In this document: positions 5,443 to 5,619 of the stretch, in pieces
How positions within the stretch are numbered: position 1 is the first letter of the stretch
How the letters are laid out: each line of letters starts with the position of its first letter
Assembly: GCA_018396935.1 (NCBI GenBank)
Contig: JAGTRA010000071.1
Location: forward strand, 1 to 5,619
Source: Candidatus Bathyarchaeota archaeon
GTDB lineage: Archaea; Thermoproteota; Bathyarchaeia; Bathyarchaeales; Bathycorpusculaceae
Direction of reading: 5' to 3'
DNA: 5,619 nt
Made by a program: the position numbers and the translations under genes
Notes under the pieces: generated by a model
The model's input: only the letters and a program-made list of their open reading frames with translations
Told to the model about the DNA's origin: nothing
The model's database searches: none

Positions 5443-5619
5443 TTACTCTCCAAATATCCTTCTGAAAGCTGGATACATTTCAGCTACTCTTTCCCGTATC
5501 AATATTTCATAGTACTGGTATATTATTCCAACCGAAAGTAAGATTCCTGTTCCAGAGCCATATACGCCAAAGAAGTCTGATAGGCCTGCGATCAACCCCA
5601 CTATTACCCCACCCAACCC
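5443..5619 (-). CDS. secY: preprotein translocase subunit SecY, C-terminal 58 residues only
   Basis: My translation of the minus strand from the window edge to the TAA at 5445-5443 gives 58 residues. They contain the last membrane helix (GSGTGILLSVGIIYQYYEIL) and the cytoplasmic tail RERVAEMYPAFRRIFGE. The GSGTGILL pattern and this tail are characteristic of archaeal SecY, the channel-forming subunit of the Sec translocon. The start and the rest of the gene lie outside the window. The immediate downstream gene is the EMC3-like insertase, which fits a membrane-protein biogenesis cluster. Confidence 0.93.
   Translation of the reverse strand, partial: GLGGVIVGLIAGLSDFFGVYGSGTGILLSVGIIYQYYEILIRERVAEMYPAFRRIFGE

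Noticed and set aside
1..5619. CRISPR array, insertion sequence or other mobile element
   Set aside because: No regularly spaced direct repeats, transposase or integrase coding sequence, or terminal inverted repeats with target duplication were seen.

Overview
This window looks archaeal. It carries the C-terminus of an archaeal/eukaryotic-type SecY, an EMC3/TMCO1-type membrane protein (DUF106), ribosomal protein L34e (absent from bacteria) and an archaeal-type cytidylate kinase, in the order usual for the downstream end of the archaeal ribosomal-protein/secY cluster. Protein style and moderate GC content suggest a Thermoproteota/TACK lineage, perhaps Bathyarchaeia. That placement is inference and is not proven by the window. 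Every gene I can support lies on the minus strand, so transcription runs from high to low coordinates.

Region 5619-4005 is the translocon/ribosome block: secY (3' end only), an 87-nt gap with a possible promoter, the EMC3-like protein, L34e and cytidylate kinase. The last three are 6 and 10 nt apart and have Shine-Dalgarno-like sequences, so they look like one operon. Two frequent neighbours in other archaea are missing here: adk, between secY and the DUF106 gene, and L14e/truB, after cmk.

Region 4004-3568 is mostly non-coding. It holds a 17-codon ORF overlapping the cmk stop, a strong two-tier hairpin (3905-3958), T-rich sequence and a possible TATA box. A small two-helix membrane protein without an ATG start closes the region and overlaps the next gene.

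Region 3737-2038 looks like an envelope-polysaccharide unit: the small membrane protein, a processive family-2 glycosyltransferase with a complete catalytic motif set, and a small single-helix membrane protein.

Region 1979-1 is the most interesting part. The first gene is a threonine-synthase-like protein in which the PLP-binding lysine is replaced by arginine and a PadR-like winged-helix DNA-binding domain is fused at the C-terminus. It looks like an enzyme turned into a transcription regulator. 47 nt downstream is an ECF-type vitamin transporter S component (incomplete at the window edge), with a perfect 10-2-10 palindrome just before its start codon. A second, looser dyad lies in front of the regulator-like gene. 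Together these suggest an undescribed ligand-sensing circuit that controls vitamin uptake and possibly itself. That link is a hypothesis.
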